From JBLHLB01 sp047618505 (GTDB taxonomy: Bacteria > Planctomycetota > UBA1135 > GCA-002686595), in assembly GCA_047618505.1 (NCBI GenBank), contig JBLHLB010000085.1:1-12724 (forward strand): a DNA stretch of 12,724 nt, read 5' to 3'. Position 1 is the first letter of the stretch; every line of letters starts with the position of its first letter. Shown one piece after another: positions 6,350 through 12,724 of this stretch. The translations under genes were made by a program, and so were the position numbers. The notes under the pieces are model-generated. The model worked only from the letters and a program-made list of their open reading frames with translations. It did not search any database and had not been told where the DNA came from.

Positions 6350-7075
6350 TTACATCGCGTCTTGTTGGCGCAGCGCCGTCGCCGCACGAACTTCTGCCAG
6401 GAGCTCAGCTCCCTTCTTCATCAGAACCGGAAGGACGCGCTCGTGATCCTCGGCGAAATCGCTGTGCTGCGCCGCGGCGATCGGCAGATTGTCACGCACG
6501 ATCCGCTCGCAGGCTTCCATGGCGGCCCAAAGGGCGAGCGCGCCTGTCTCTGTCTCACAGACCAGATTCGGATTCTGATCGGGCGCACCGACCGCCGCCA
6601 AGCGTAGAGCGGAGAGGGAAACCTCGAGAATCGCAAAAGGAACCTCGACGACGGAACAGGCGGCGCTCTTGAGGGCCGCTTGCCACTTGGCCCGTGCTGC
6701 CTCCCCTTCCACATCGGATTTGCGGACCTTGAGGAACTCTTCGAAGGCCTGTGCATCCTGGTCGATGAGCTGTTGGAGCCTGTGGGTAAGCACGTTCAAC
6801 TCATCCGCACGACCCCCCATGTAGGCCGGCACCACCGAAGAGCCCTCGCTCGATGAACAACGGAAAGCCATACTGACCAGGGAAGCTCCCAGGGCTGCGA
6901 CGGCCGCCGCACCACTGCCCGCACCGGGCGTGGGCTTGCCAGAGGCCAGCTTCCCACAGAGACTTTCAAAGGACTTCGACCCCAGGTCGAGGGCACTCCC
7001 TCCACTCCCCCCATCCAGCGACTCTTGCGCGGACGGGTTTGAATCTGCATCGGGCATAGGTGCATCGGAAACCAT
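6350..7075 (-). CDS. Cyclodeaminase/cyclohydrolase family protein (FTCD C-terminal domain type)
   Basis: Free-standing homologue of the C-terminal domain of formiminotransferase-cyclodeaminase and of the methenyltetrahydrofolate cyclohydrolase FchA, enzymes that act on folate one-carbon units. The 241-aa protein has an N-terminal extension of about 32 residues, acidic and Ser/Gly-rich and probably disordered. The family signature KPTPGAGSGAAAVAALGASL follows (about 47-66), then LIDQDAQAFEEF (about 103-114), EVPFAILEVSL and NPNLVCETETGALAL (about 168-182). In relatives I recall, the last block carries an Ser-Asp pair; here it reads Cys-Glu, so activity on folates is not assured. The start at 7075 is well supported by GGAGG 5 nt upstream. 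It is divergent from the M48 gene and precedes gpmI on the same strand. The exact reaction is uncertain. Confidence 0.82.
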   Translation of the reverse strand: MVSDAPMPDADSNPSAQESLDGGSGGSALDLGSKSFESLCGKLASGKPTPGAGSGAAAVAALGASLVSMAFRCSSSEGSSVVPAYMGGRADELNVLTHRLQQLIDQDAQAFEEFLKVRKSDVEGEAARAKWQAALKSAACSVVEVPFAILEVSLSALRLAAVGAPDQNPNLVCETETGALALWAAMEACERIVRDNLPIAAAQHSDFAEDHERVLPVLMKKGAELLAEVRAATALRQQDAM

Positions 7076-7079
7076 GACT

Positions 7080-7085
7080 ACCTCC
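7080..7085 (-). promoter_or_regulatory. Strong Shine-Dalgarno of the cyclodeaminase-family gene
   Basis: On the minus strand GGAGGT ends 4 nt before ATG 7075. It is one of the best SD matches in the window and fixes this start despite the unusual N-terminal extension. Confidence 0.75.
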
Positions 7086-7178
7086 AGGAAGAGCGCGCTG
7101 AATTGCGCTAACGGCTGTGCGGGATCGTACGGGATCCACGGATTTCCTTCTATCTCGCTTGCCGCTGCTTCGGCACGA

Positions 7179-7997
7179 ATGGTCGGGCGGAATTGGGTTC
7201 ATAGCGTGCTCACGCTGCTGGTCCTCCTGGGCAGCCTCGGTCTCGGCGGCTGCGTCACGAGTTCCATCACCGGCAAGCAGAGCATTCAGATCCCCATCCC
7301 CGTCTCCGTCGACGTACGGCTCGGTCTCGAGGCCCTCGACCAGTATGTGGACGACTCCAAGGTGATCACCACCGGCCCTGATGCAGAGATGGTCCAGCGG
7401 GTCATGAACCGACTCATAGCAGCGGCGGGTGTCGAAGGCGAAGACTATGAGTGGAGCGTCCGCCTCGTGGACGAACCCAACACGGTCAACGCTTTCGCTC
7501 TACCCGGCGGGCCTATGGCGGTCTACACGGGGATTCTGCCTGTGACCCAGACCGAAGCTGGCTTGGCCGTCGTCATGGGACATGAGCTGGGTCACGTCCT
7601 CGAGCGTCACGGTATGAATCGCATGATTCTGTCTAACGGCACCAGCTTCATCACGAGCTTGATCGATTTGGGGGAATGGGGTCAGTTGACGCAGCTCGGC
7701 ATTCAATATGGCATCGAGCGTCCCTTCGGGCGCAGCGACGAGTCTGAGTCGGACCACATTGGGATCATCCTGATGGCGAGGGCCGGTTATGACCCCCGCG
7801 AGGCCCCGAAGTTCTGGGAACGCATGGGGGAACTCGCGGGAAATTCCTCGGGACCCGAGTGGATGTCCACCCACCCTTCCAACGACAGGCGTCAGGCGGA
7901 CCTGAATGATCTCCTACCCGAGGCCCTTGCCGAGTATCAGTCGGCTGGGTCCGGAGGCAGCTCAGACGGTGGAATGAAGCAGTACGACGATCGCTGA
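7179..7997 (+). CDS. M48-family metalloprotease, predicted lipoprotein
   Basis: Zinc endopeptidase of the M48 family (Oma1/LoiP/BepA-like single-domain group), probably working at the cell envelope in protein quality control. From ATG 7179 the 272-aa product starts with a signal peptide whose hydrophobic core LTLLVLLGSLGLGG ends in the lipobox LGGC with Cys25. That makes it a predicted lipoprotein. Zinc motif HELGH is at 135-139 (MGHELGHVLERH) and the third ligand is likely Glu188 in the ExxxD pattern ESESD. MARAGYDPREAPKFWERM and STHPSNDRR are further family signatures. A Ser/Gly-rich tail ends the protein. The frame stays open upstream to before 6930, but that part overlaps the divergent gene and lacks a signal peptide. 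ATG 7179 has no SD. No TPR domain follows, unlike BepA. Confidence 0.92.
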   Translation: MVGRNWVHSVLTLLVLLGSLGLGGCVTSSITGKQSIQIPIPVSVDVRLGLEALDQYVDDSKVITTGPDAEMVQRVMNRLIAAAGVEGEDYEWSVRLVDEPNTVNAFALPGGPMAVYTGILPVTQTEAGLAVVMGHELGHVLERHGMNRMILSNGTSFITSLIDLGEWGQLTQLGIQYGIERPFGRSDESESDHIGIILMARAGYDPREAPKFWERMGELAGNSSGPEWMSTHPSNDRRQADLNDLLPEALAEYQSAGSGGSSDGGMKQYDDR

Positions 7998-8030
7998 ATT
8001 TGCACTCTAAAGCCCGGAATCACGGCGTTT

Positions 8031-8100
8031 CCTTAGTTTGCGCAATAAATCTCCCCGGTCAGAACTGACTTTGCTAAGGCGGTTTTCTAATCTCTTTAAC
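8031..8100 (+). promoter_or_regulatory. Nested inverted repeats and weak promoter-like boxes before the GT5 gene
   Basis: The 132-nt gap between the M48 and GT5 genes holds CCTTAG (8031-8036) and CTAAGG (8074-8079), which are complementary, with a tighter dyad GTCAG-AA-CTGAC (8058-8069) inside. Overlapping the right arm is TTGCTA (8071-8076) and, 18 nt on, TTTAAC (8095-8100), a 4/6 plus 4/6 match to sigma-70 boxes placed about 30 nt before the GTG start. It could be a promoter/operator for the GT5 gene or a structured 3' end of the M48 mRNA. There is no clear T-tract after the stem. Confidence 0.25.
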
Positions 8101-8129
8101 CCACGTGAATGGGCTCCCCCGGTCCCTAG

Positions 8130-9629
8130 GTGGGACGCGCTGATTTGAAAATCGCCTTTGTTACCCCCGAGCTGCAGACCCTTGTCCGCCGCACCAATCT
8201 GGCCAGCACCGCCGAGTCCCTCGCGAAGGCACTCCTCGCTGGGCGGCAGGACGTACGGGTCTTCCTGCCCTGGACCCTGGATGTGGAAACGCAGCACCTG
8301 GGGCCCCTCTCGGAAGTCGCCAACCTGCAGGTCAAGGACGGCGCCGTCACCCAGACTGTGCGAGTGCTTGAAGGCAAGCTCGACCGCCTCAAGGTCTATC
8401 TTTTCGAGAACGAGCCCTTCTTCGGATCGCGCCACCCCTACGGCGGCGAAGAGGGGCCCTACGCCGACAATTGGCGCCGGTATGCGCTCTTCACGCGCGC
8501 TGTTCTGGAGAGTCTTGTGCCCCTTGGTTTCGCCCCCGATGTGATCCACGGCATGGACTGGACCACCGGCCTTCTGCCGCTGATTCAGAAGATCGACTAC
8601 ATCGAGAAGAATCCCGAGCACCCCGCCTCTGAAGCGGGCACCTTCTTCGCAGTTCACAATCTTGCGATGCAGGGCGATTTCGAGCGCGAGATTCTTCCGC
8701 ACATCGGCATCCCCCATACCTACTTCAAGCAGATCGAGGGCATCGCGCACCTGGGCAAGGTCAACTTCCTGAAGGCCGGCGTGGAGTTCGCGACGATCAT
8801 CGGAACGCACTCCCCCAGCCACGCCCTGAAGATCCAGGAGCAGGACCGTGGCTTTGGGATGGAAGCGCTCTTCCAGCGCCGCAAGAAGGAACTGATCGGG
8901 ATCAACAACGGCATCGACTACCAGGCCTGGAACCCCATGAGCGACGGCGCTCTGGCGGCGTCCTTCGGCCCATCCGATAAGGAGATGGCTGGCAAGCGGC
9001 GTTGCAAGGCAGCGCTGCAGGCCATGCTCAAGCTCGACAACGGACCTGACACGCCCCTGGCCTGCACCATGGGTCGTTGGGATGCAGACTCCGGCTTCGA
9101 TCTCGTGAACGAATCCCTCACCGAGATCCTCGAGCGTGACATCGAATTGGTTGTCATGGGGTCCGGCAGTCGCGAGATCGCCAAACGTCTGCAAACCCTC
9201 GAAGGCGCCTTTCTCGGCCGCCTGCGGGTGATTGAAGGCTATAGCGCACACACGGCACACATGATCATGGGCGGCGCTGACATGTTGCTTCTGCCTTCCC
9301 ACTATCAGCCTTCGAACCCCCTCTTCGCCATTGGCATGCGCTATGGCGTAGTACCTCTTGTCTATGCCAACGGTGGACTCGAGGACACGATCGTCGATTA
9401 CGCGCAGACGAAGCGCTACGGCCTGGGCTTCCAATTCAAGCCCTACTCCGCCGATGGATTCATGGAAGGTTTGACCAACGCCTTGACGTCCTACAAGGAC
9501 GCCACGCGCTGGAGAACATTGGCCCGTCGCTGCCTGAACCACGACCTATCCTGGAAGGCCTGTGGCTCCGAGTACATCAAGGCCTACCGACGCGTCACCC
9601 GGCGCTCGAACAAGAAAGACAGCGCCTAG
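8130..9629 (+). CDS. GT5 glycogen/starch synthase-like protein (GlgA homologue) with altered active site
   Basis: Homologue of GlgA, which transfers glucose from ADP-glucose to glycogen. The 499-aa length and fold landmarks match: N-terminal LKIAFVTPEL, DVIHGMDWTTGL (Asp143), FAVHNLAMQG (His176), VNFLKAGVEFAT, INNGIDYQAWNP, GRW (Arg316), HMIMGGADMLLLPS, MRYGVVPLVYANGGLEDTI. Several key positions differ. The nucleotide-sugar motif KTGGL is RRTNL (20-24). The position of E. coli Lys305 in SQKG is Ser321. The catalytic-loop EPCGL is QPSNP (393-397), losing Glu377 and Cys379 equivalents. Activity is therefore doubtful, or donor and acceptor have changed. The start is GTG 8130: a TAG stop immediately precedes it, so only this or TTG 8145 is possible. 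A sugar kinase follows 49 nt downstream. The family assignment is firm; the function is not. Confidence 0.88.
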   Translation: MGRADLKIAFVTPELQTLVRRTNLASTAESLAKALLAGRQDVRVFLPWTLDVETQHLGPLSEVANLQVKDGAVTQTVRVLEGKLDRLKVYLFENEPFFGSRHPYGGEEGPYADNWRRYALFTRAVLESLVPLGFAPDVIHGMDWTTGLLPLIQKIDYIEKNPEHPASEAGTFFAVHNLAMQGDFEREILPHIGIPHTYFKQIEGIAHLGKVNFLKAGVEFATIIGTHSPSHALKIQEQDRGFGMEALFQRRKKELIGINNGIDYQAWNPMSDGALAASFGPSDKEMAGKRRCKAALQAMLKLDNGPDTPLACTMGRWDADSGFDLVNESLTEILERDIELVVMGSGSREIAKRLQTLEGAFLGRLRVIEGYSAHTAHMIMGGADMLLLPSHYQPSNPLFAIGMRYGVVPLVYANGGLEDTIVDYAQTKRYGLGFQFKPYSADGFMEGLTNALTSYKDATRWRTLARRCLNHDLSWKACGSEYIKAYRRVTRRSNKKDSA

Positions 9630-9668
9630 GCGTTCGCGTATCTAAGGATTGCTGCGCAAGGGAGCGCT

Positions 9669-9672
9669 AGGA
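9669..9672 (+). promoter_or_regulatory. SD supporting the ROK kinase start
   Basis: AGGA sits 6 nt before ATG 9679. The earlier in-frame TTG 9649 and the later ATGs at 9688 and 9712 lack a well-placed SD. The ATG at 9712 would still leave the kinase motif whole. Confidence 0.5.
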
Positions 9673-9678
9673 TTGGAC

Positions 9679-10644
9679 ATGGAAAGGATGCCCGCGGGGA
9701 ACGATCAGTCGATGGTCCATGTGGGGATCGACGTTGGGGGAAGCGCGCTCAAGGTGGGAGTGCTGAGCGCCGAGATCTGCACCGGCACACCCGCCGACCT
9801 TGAGTCCGCCGTTCTGTGGGAAGAGAGCGTACCGGTCGCCAAGAACACGCGCTTCGAGACAGTCTTCGACGACCTTGTGGCGCTTCTCAAGCGACGACTC
9901 GTGGGATACACCATCGACCGAATCGGGATCGGCCTCCCCGGCGCCCTCAATCGCGAGCGCGGCGTCATCGAGATGTCCCCCAATCTCACCTGGCTCATCG
10001 GCGTCGATGTTCGCGCAGAACTCTGCCAGCGCCTTGGGGGGTTCGAGCCCGCCTCTATTCACCTGGAGAACGACGCCAATGTCGCCGCCCTAGGCGAGCA
10101 GACCTTCGGTGGCGGAGCGGGTCTTCGGGATCTCATGTTCGTCACCCTGGGCACGGGCGTCGGCAGCGGTCTCATCCTTGACGGCAAACTCTTCGTCGGC
10201 GCCGGGTTCGCCAGTGAAGTCGGGCACCTCTGCGTTGAACCGGACGGAATTCCCTGTGGCTGCGGCTCACAAGGCTGCCTCGAGACCTTGGCCTCGGCCA
10301 GCTCCACCGAGCGTCGCGCCCGGGAATTGAACTTGCCGCCCGAATCCCCCGGCGACCTGGTCCAACTGACAGAGATCGCCCGGGAAAAGGACGGACCGGA
10401 ACGCGATCTACTCCTGGCCGTGGGCCGTGACCTGGGGCACGGCTTGGCGGCCGTTGCGGTCCTGATCGACGTTCGCACCTTCGTCTTCGGCGGCGGATTC
10501 TCGGCCGCTCTGGACATCCTCGCCCCCGGGATCCTGCGGGGGATCAATGAGCGCGCCTACGTGAAACGGCCCTTCGAGCTCCTGCGAGCGAATCTTGGGA
10601 ACAGGGCCGGGTGGTTGGGTGCGGCTCGTCTTGGCCAGGACTAA
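9679..10644 (+). CDS. ROK-family sugar kinase (glucokinase-like)
   Basis: ATP-dependent cytoplasmic kinase of the ROK family, most likely phosphorylating glucose or a related hexose. From ATG 9679 the product has 321 residues, the usual ROK length, with no N-terminal HTH, so it is an enzyme rather than a NagC/XylR-type repressor. Motifs in order: phosphate-binding GIDVGGSALKVGV (16-28), GIGLPGALNRERG (83-95), catalytic Asp132 in LENDANVAALGE, FVTLGTGVGSGLILDGKL, and the zinc-binding GHLCVEPDGIPCGCGSQGCLE with His183, Cys193, Cys195 and Cys200. The C-terminal FVFGGGFSAA contributes to the nucleotide site. It follows the GT5 gene by 49 nt with no terminator, so the two are probably one operon for glucose or glucan metabolism. 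Glucose specificity is inferred from the ENDANVAALGE-type motif, not shown. Confidence 0.92.
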   Translation: MERMPAGNDQSMVHVGIDVGGSALKVGVLSAEICTGTPADLESAVLWEESVPVAKNTRFETVFDDLVALLKRRLVGYTIDRIGIGLPGALNRERGVIEMSPNLTWLIGVDVRAELCQRLGGFEPASIHLENDANVAALGEQTFGGGAGLRDLMFVTLGTGVGSGLILDGKLFVGAGFASEVGHLCVEPDGIPCGCGSQGCLETLASASSTERRARELNLPPESPGDLVQLTEIAREKDGPERDLLLAVGRDLGHGLAAVAVLIDVRTFVFGGGFSAALDILAPGILRGINERAYVKRPFELLRANLGNRAGWLGAARLGQD

Positions 10645-10733
10645 GGCCAAGCAGCTCGGCCGAGAAAGGCCTCCCGCTGAAATCACAAGGCTTCCACACC
10701 GCCTAATGGGACTCGCCGTGAATAGTGTCCTCG

Positions 10734-10813
10734 GGCTTCCGTAGCCTGCCTGCAGCACCCCCATCCACCGTTTGTCCGCCTGCTCTCTGATCTTGTCCGA
10801 GCCTGCGGAAGCC
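10734..10813 (+). repeat. 8-nt inverted repeat in the leader of the ABC operon
   Basis: GGCTTCCG (10734-10741) and CGGAAGCC (10806-10813) are exact reverse complements. The stem can continue inward by a G-T wobble and two more pairs, with a spacer of about 60 nt. A further GGCTTCC at 10689-10695 could compete for the right arm. The right arm ends 23 nt before the ATPase ATG. The 192-nt gap between kinase and ATPase has no other clear signal and no convincing promoter boxes. Confidence 0.35.
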
Positions 10814-10836
10814 AATTCCCCCACCCCAGCTAGCCG

Positions 10837-11892
10837 ATGGTTTCCACTAACGACTCCCTGATCTCCGTTCGCGATCTTCGCAAGACCTATCGATCGGGGC
10901 TAATGGGGCGCAAACGACATGAGGCGCTGAAGGGGGTCAGCCTTGAGGTGGGGCGGGGGCAGGTCTTCGGACTCCTGGGACCGAACGGTGCGGGCAAGAC
11001 GACGATGATCAAGGTCCTCCTGGGGCTGATCAAGAATTTCGAGGGCGACGCAATGATGTTTGGTCGACCCGTGGGCCCGGCGGAACTTCGCCAGCGCGTG
11101 GGCTATCTCCCCGAGGCACACCTGCTTCCGCCCTACCTCACCGGTAGGCAGGTCCTGGAACTCTTTGGGCAATTCAGCGGTTTGACTCATTCCGCGCTGC
11201 GCAAGCTCGTGCCCCATTGGCTGGACCGCGTTGGCGTAGCCGATTCAGCGAATCGCAAGGTGAAGGAATACTCGAAGGGAATGAAGCAGCGTCTTGGATT
11301 GGCCCAGGCCTTGATCCACGAACCGGAGTTGGTGTTCCTGGATGAGCCGACCGATGGTGTGGACCCCGTCGGTCGCAAAGAGATCCGCGACATCGTTGAA
11401 GAAGCCCGGCAAGGAGGTGCCACGCTATTCCTGAACTCGCACTTGCTGATGGAAGTACAGCAGATGTGCGACCAAATCGTGATCCTCAACAACGGCAAGA
11501 TCCAGCGTTCCGGATCGGTCGAAGACATGGCCAAGGAGACAGAGGCAGTGCACTTCCATCTCCACACCGAAGCACAGATCAATTCGCAGCGATTGATCTC
11601 AGACCTTGGGCGTGACGCCCGCTGGGAAGGGAAGGCTCTGGTGATTGATATCGACGATGAGAAGCTTCAGGAGGCGATCGACCGATTGCGCGCCGAGGGG
11701 GTTTCTATCCTCGGAATCGAACGCAAGCACCTAACGCTTGAAGAGGCGTTCATCGAGACGGTGGAAGACAAGCAGAGCTCGTCGGCGCCGAGGTCTAGCT
11801 CAGGCTCTGGGCCGCCGGCCAATGATCCGCCTGGAGCGGGCTCGCCAAGTAAAGCAAATGCCAGCGAAGTCACGGGAGGCGTAGACCAATGA
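10837..11892 (+). CDS. ABC-2 type transporter ATP-binding subunit
   Basis: Cytoplasmic ATPase that powers an ABC-2 exporter with the permease encoded immediately downstream. The 351-aa protein has Walker A GPNGAGKT (48-55), signature YSKGMKQR (145-152), Walker B LVFLDEPTDGVDP (165-177) and switch His202 in NSHLLMEV. The Q-loop position is Glu93 in GYLPEAHLL, a Glu-for-Gln change common in NatA/CcmA-like ABC-2 ATPases. Residues about 235-310 form the regulatory C-terminal domain of this group, ending HLTLEEAFIETVE. A Ser/Gly/Pro-rich tail (about 315-351) is probably disordered and is unlike the rest of the gene. ATG 10837 has no evident SD. The stop overlaps the permease start as ATGA. The substrate is unknown; the family exports antibiotics, lipids, polysaccharide or ions. 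Confidence 0.95.
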   Translation: MVSTNDSLISVRDLRKTYRSGLMGRKRHEALKGVSLEVGRGQVFGLLGPNGAGKTTMIKVLLGLIKNFEGDAMMFGRPVGPAELRQRVGYLPEAHLLPPYLTGRQVLELFGQFSGLTHSALRKLVPHWLDRVGVADSANRKVKEYSKGMKQRLGLAQALIHEPELVFLDEPTDGVDPVGRKEIRDIVEEARQGGATLFLNSHLLMEVQQMCDQIVILNNGKIQRSGSVEDMAKETEAVHFHLHTEAQINSQRLISDLGRDARWEGKALVIDIDDEKLQEAIDRLRAEGVSILGIERKHLTLEEAFIETVEDKQSSSAPRSSSGSGPPANDPPGAGSPSKANASEVTGGVDQ

Positions 11893-12724
11893 TCAAGCCC
11901 GCCACACGCGCACTCGCCAAGGATGCGCTCTATCAAGTCCTCGACAACGGCGTCTTCCGCATCCTCGCGATTGCGGCGTTGCTTCCTGTCCTGATCTTCT
12001 CAGTGATCCGCGTAACCGCCGACGAATTCCAACTGCTCTTTGGAATGAAGAGCTGGGACTTGAATTACATGGCGGCCATGGCCGCTCCTGAAGGCAGCAG
12101 TGATCCGCAGGCTTCCGTCCTTGGATTCCTATTGGATCAAGTCTTCTTCAGCTTCCCCGGTACTTTCGGAGTCTTATTCTGCCTTTGCGCGGCATCCTTC
12201 TTCGTTCCCAAGATGCTGGAGAAAGGGGCAGTGGATGTCATTTTTCACAAGCCCATTTCACGCACTCGCTTCTTCCTGTCACGCTATGTCACGGGACTGC
12301 TCTTTGTTGCCCTCCTGACTTCGGTTTCGGCCACCGGAGTGTTCCTCGCTCTCCTACTTGTTTCCGGTTTCACAGACGTTGGGGTTTTCGCAGTGATCCC
12401 AGCAATGACCTACCTGTTTGGTGTCATCTATCCGGTCACGATGGTGGTCGGCCTGCTCACCCGTAGCACGGTTGCGGCGCTTCTATTGTCAGCTGTCTTC
12501 TACCTCCTAAACGGAGCCATTCAGGTCACGTGGATCTCGATCGAGATCTCTTCCCAGGACGCCCTGAGTCAACTCAGCTCCGGATCGGGACTTGAAGTGA
12601 CAATCGAGACTTCGGGAGGAGAGTCCACCGACGAGGACAGCGCTGATTTCCAAGAAGATGAGGACGAGGCAAATGTGTGGCTCGACGCAGCCCTCATGAC
12701 CCTCGATATCGCCCACTTCTCCCT
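11889..12724 (+). CDS. ABC-2 type transporter permease, 3'-truncated by window edge
   Basis: Inner-membrane partner of the preceding ATPase. ATG 11889 overlaps the ATPase stop by ATGA, the classic sign of translational coupling. The frame stays open for 278 complete codons to the window end. Hydrophobic segments lie at about 24-43, 85-107, 132-160, 163-188 and 194-214. Between segments 2 and 3 comes VPKMLEKGAVDVIFHKPISR (about 107-126), the cytoplasmic 'lekG..d..l.kPisR' element characteristic of ABC-2 permeases. After the fifth segment an acidic, Ser-rich loop runs from about 222 to 262 and includes ESTDEDSADFQEDEDE. The loop resembles no ABC-2 core element I know and should face the periplasm if topology is standard. 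At least one more membrane segment is expected beyond the window. Confidence 0.9.
   Translation, partial: MIKPATRALAKDALYQVLDNGVFRILAIAALLPVLIFSVIRVTADEFQLLFGMKSWDLNYMAAMAAPEGSSDPQASVLGFLLDQVFFSFPGTFGVLFCLCAASFFVPKMLEKGAVDVIFHKPISRTRFFLSRYVTGLLFVALLTSVSATGVFLALLLVSGFTDVGVFAVIPAMTYLFGVIYPVTMVVGLLTRSTVAALLLSAVFYLLNGAIQVTWISIEISSQDALSQLSSGSGLEVTIETSGGESTDEDSADFQEDEDEANVWLDAALMTLDIAHFS

Noticed and set aside
6930..7178. Longer N terminus for the M48 protease
   Set aside because: It would overlap the divergent gene's coding region and bury the lipoprotein signal peptide inside the protein. ATG 7179 gives a textbook signal sequence with lipobox.
8007..9542. A 511-codon open frame antisense to the GT5-like gene
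   Set aside because: It has no recognisable domain and lies opposite a gene with clear family motifs. Long antisense open frames are expected in GC-rich codon-biased genes.
10644..10672. AGGCC/GGCCT inverted repeat after the ROK kinase as a terminator
   Set aside because: The stem is only 5 bp with a loop of about 18 nt and no T-tract follows.
10408..10824. A 138-codon minus-strand frame across the end of the kinase gene and the leader of the ABC operon
   Set aside because: Most of it is antisense to conserved ROK coding sequence, with no domain or SD seen.

Overview
The window is about 60% G+C, densely coded and bacterial. It carries chromosomal housekeeping and accessory genes on both strands. 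I see no rRNA, tRNA, CRISPR array, transposase or phage gene. The A-type Fe-S carrier, the ribbon-helix-helix and XRE-like small proteins and the free-standing cyclodeaminase-type protein look most like Planctomycetota sequences I remember. That assignment is a recollection with moderate to low confidence. Gene starts are mixed: some have a good Shine-Dalgarno (SD) sequence, many have none, and several use GTG.

Layout. Bases 1-1482 (+) hold the 3' part of a cysteine desulfurase and an A-type iron-sulfur carrier, a small Fe-S assembly cluster. Bases 1540-2103 (+) encode an unrecognised protein with two membrane segments, which runs tail to tail into a DMT/EamA transporter (2111-3106, -). The transporter's SD lies inside a predicted hairpin. 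Bases 3295-4737 (+) form a tight three-gene set: a membrane SPFH/band 7 protein, an Arc-like ribbon-helix-helix protein and an XRE-like small protein. This set runs tail to tail, 5 nt apart, into gpmI (4743-6278, -). gpmI lies downstream of a cyclodeaminase/cyclohydrolase-family protein (6350-7075, -). An M48 lipoprotein metalloprotease (7179-7997, +) is divergent from that pair.

The right-hand part is all on the + strand. It holds a GT5 glycogen-synthase-like protein with several substituted active-site motifs (8130-9629), a ROK-family sugar kinase (9679-10644), and an ABC-2 exporter made of an ATPase (10837-11892) and a permease that overlaps it by ATGA and runs off the window (11889-12724).

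Functional reading. Three themes recur: Fe-S cluster biogenesis, central carbon or storage-sugar metabolism (gpmI, ROK kinase, GT5 protein), and envelope functions (EamA carrier, SPFH protein, M48 lipoprotein, ABC-2 exporter). The two best leads are the GT5 protein, whose sugar-nucleotide and catalytic motifs are replaced while the fold motifs are kept, and the SPFH-RHH-XRE set, which pairs a membrane scaffold with two small putative DNA-binding proteins.
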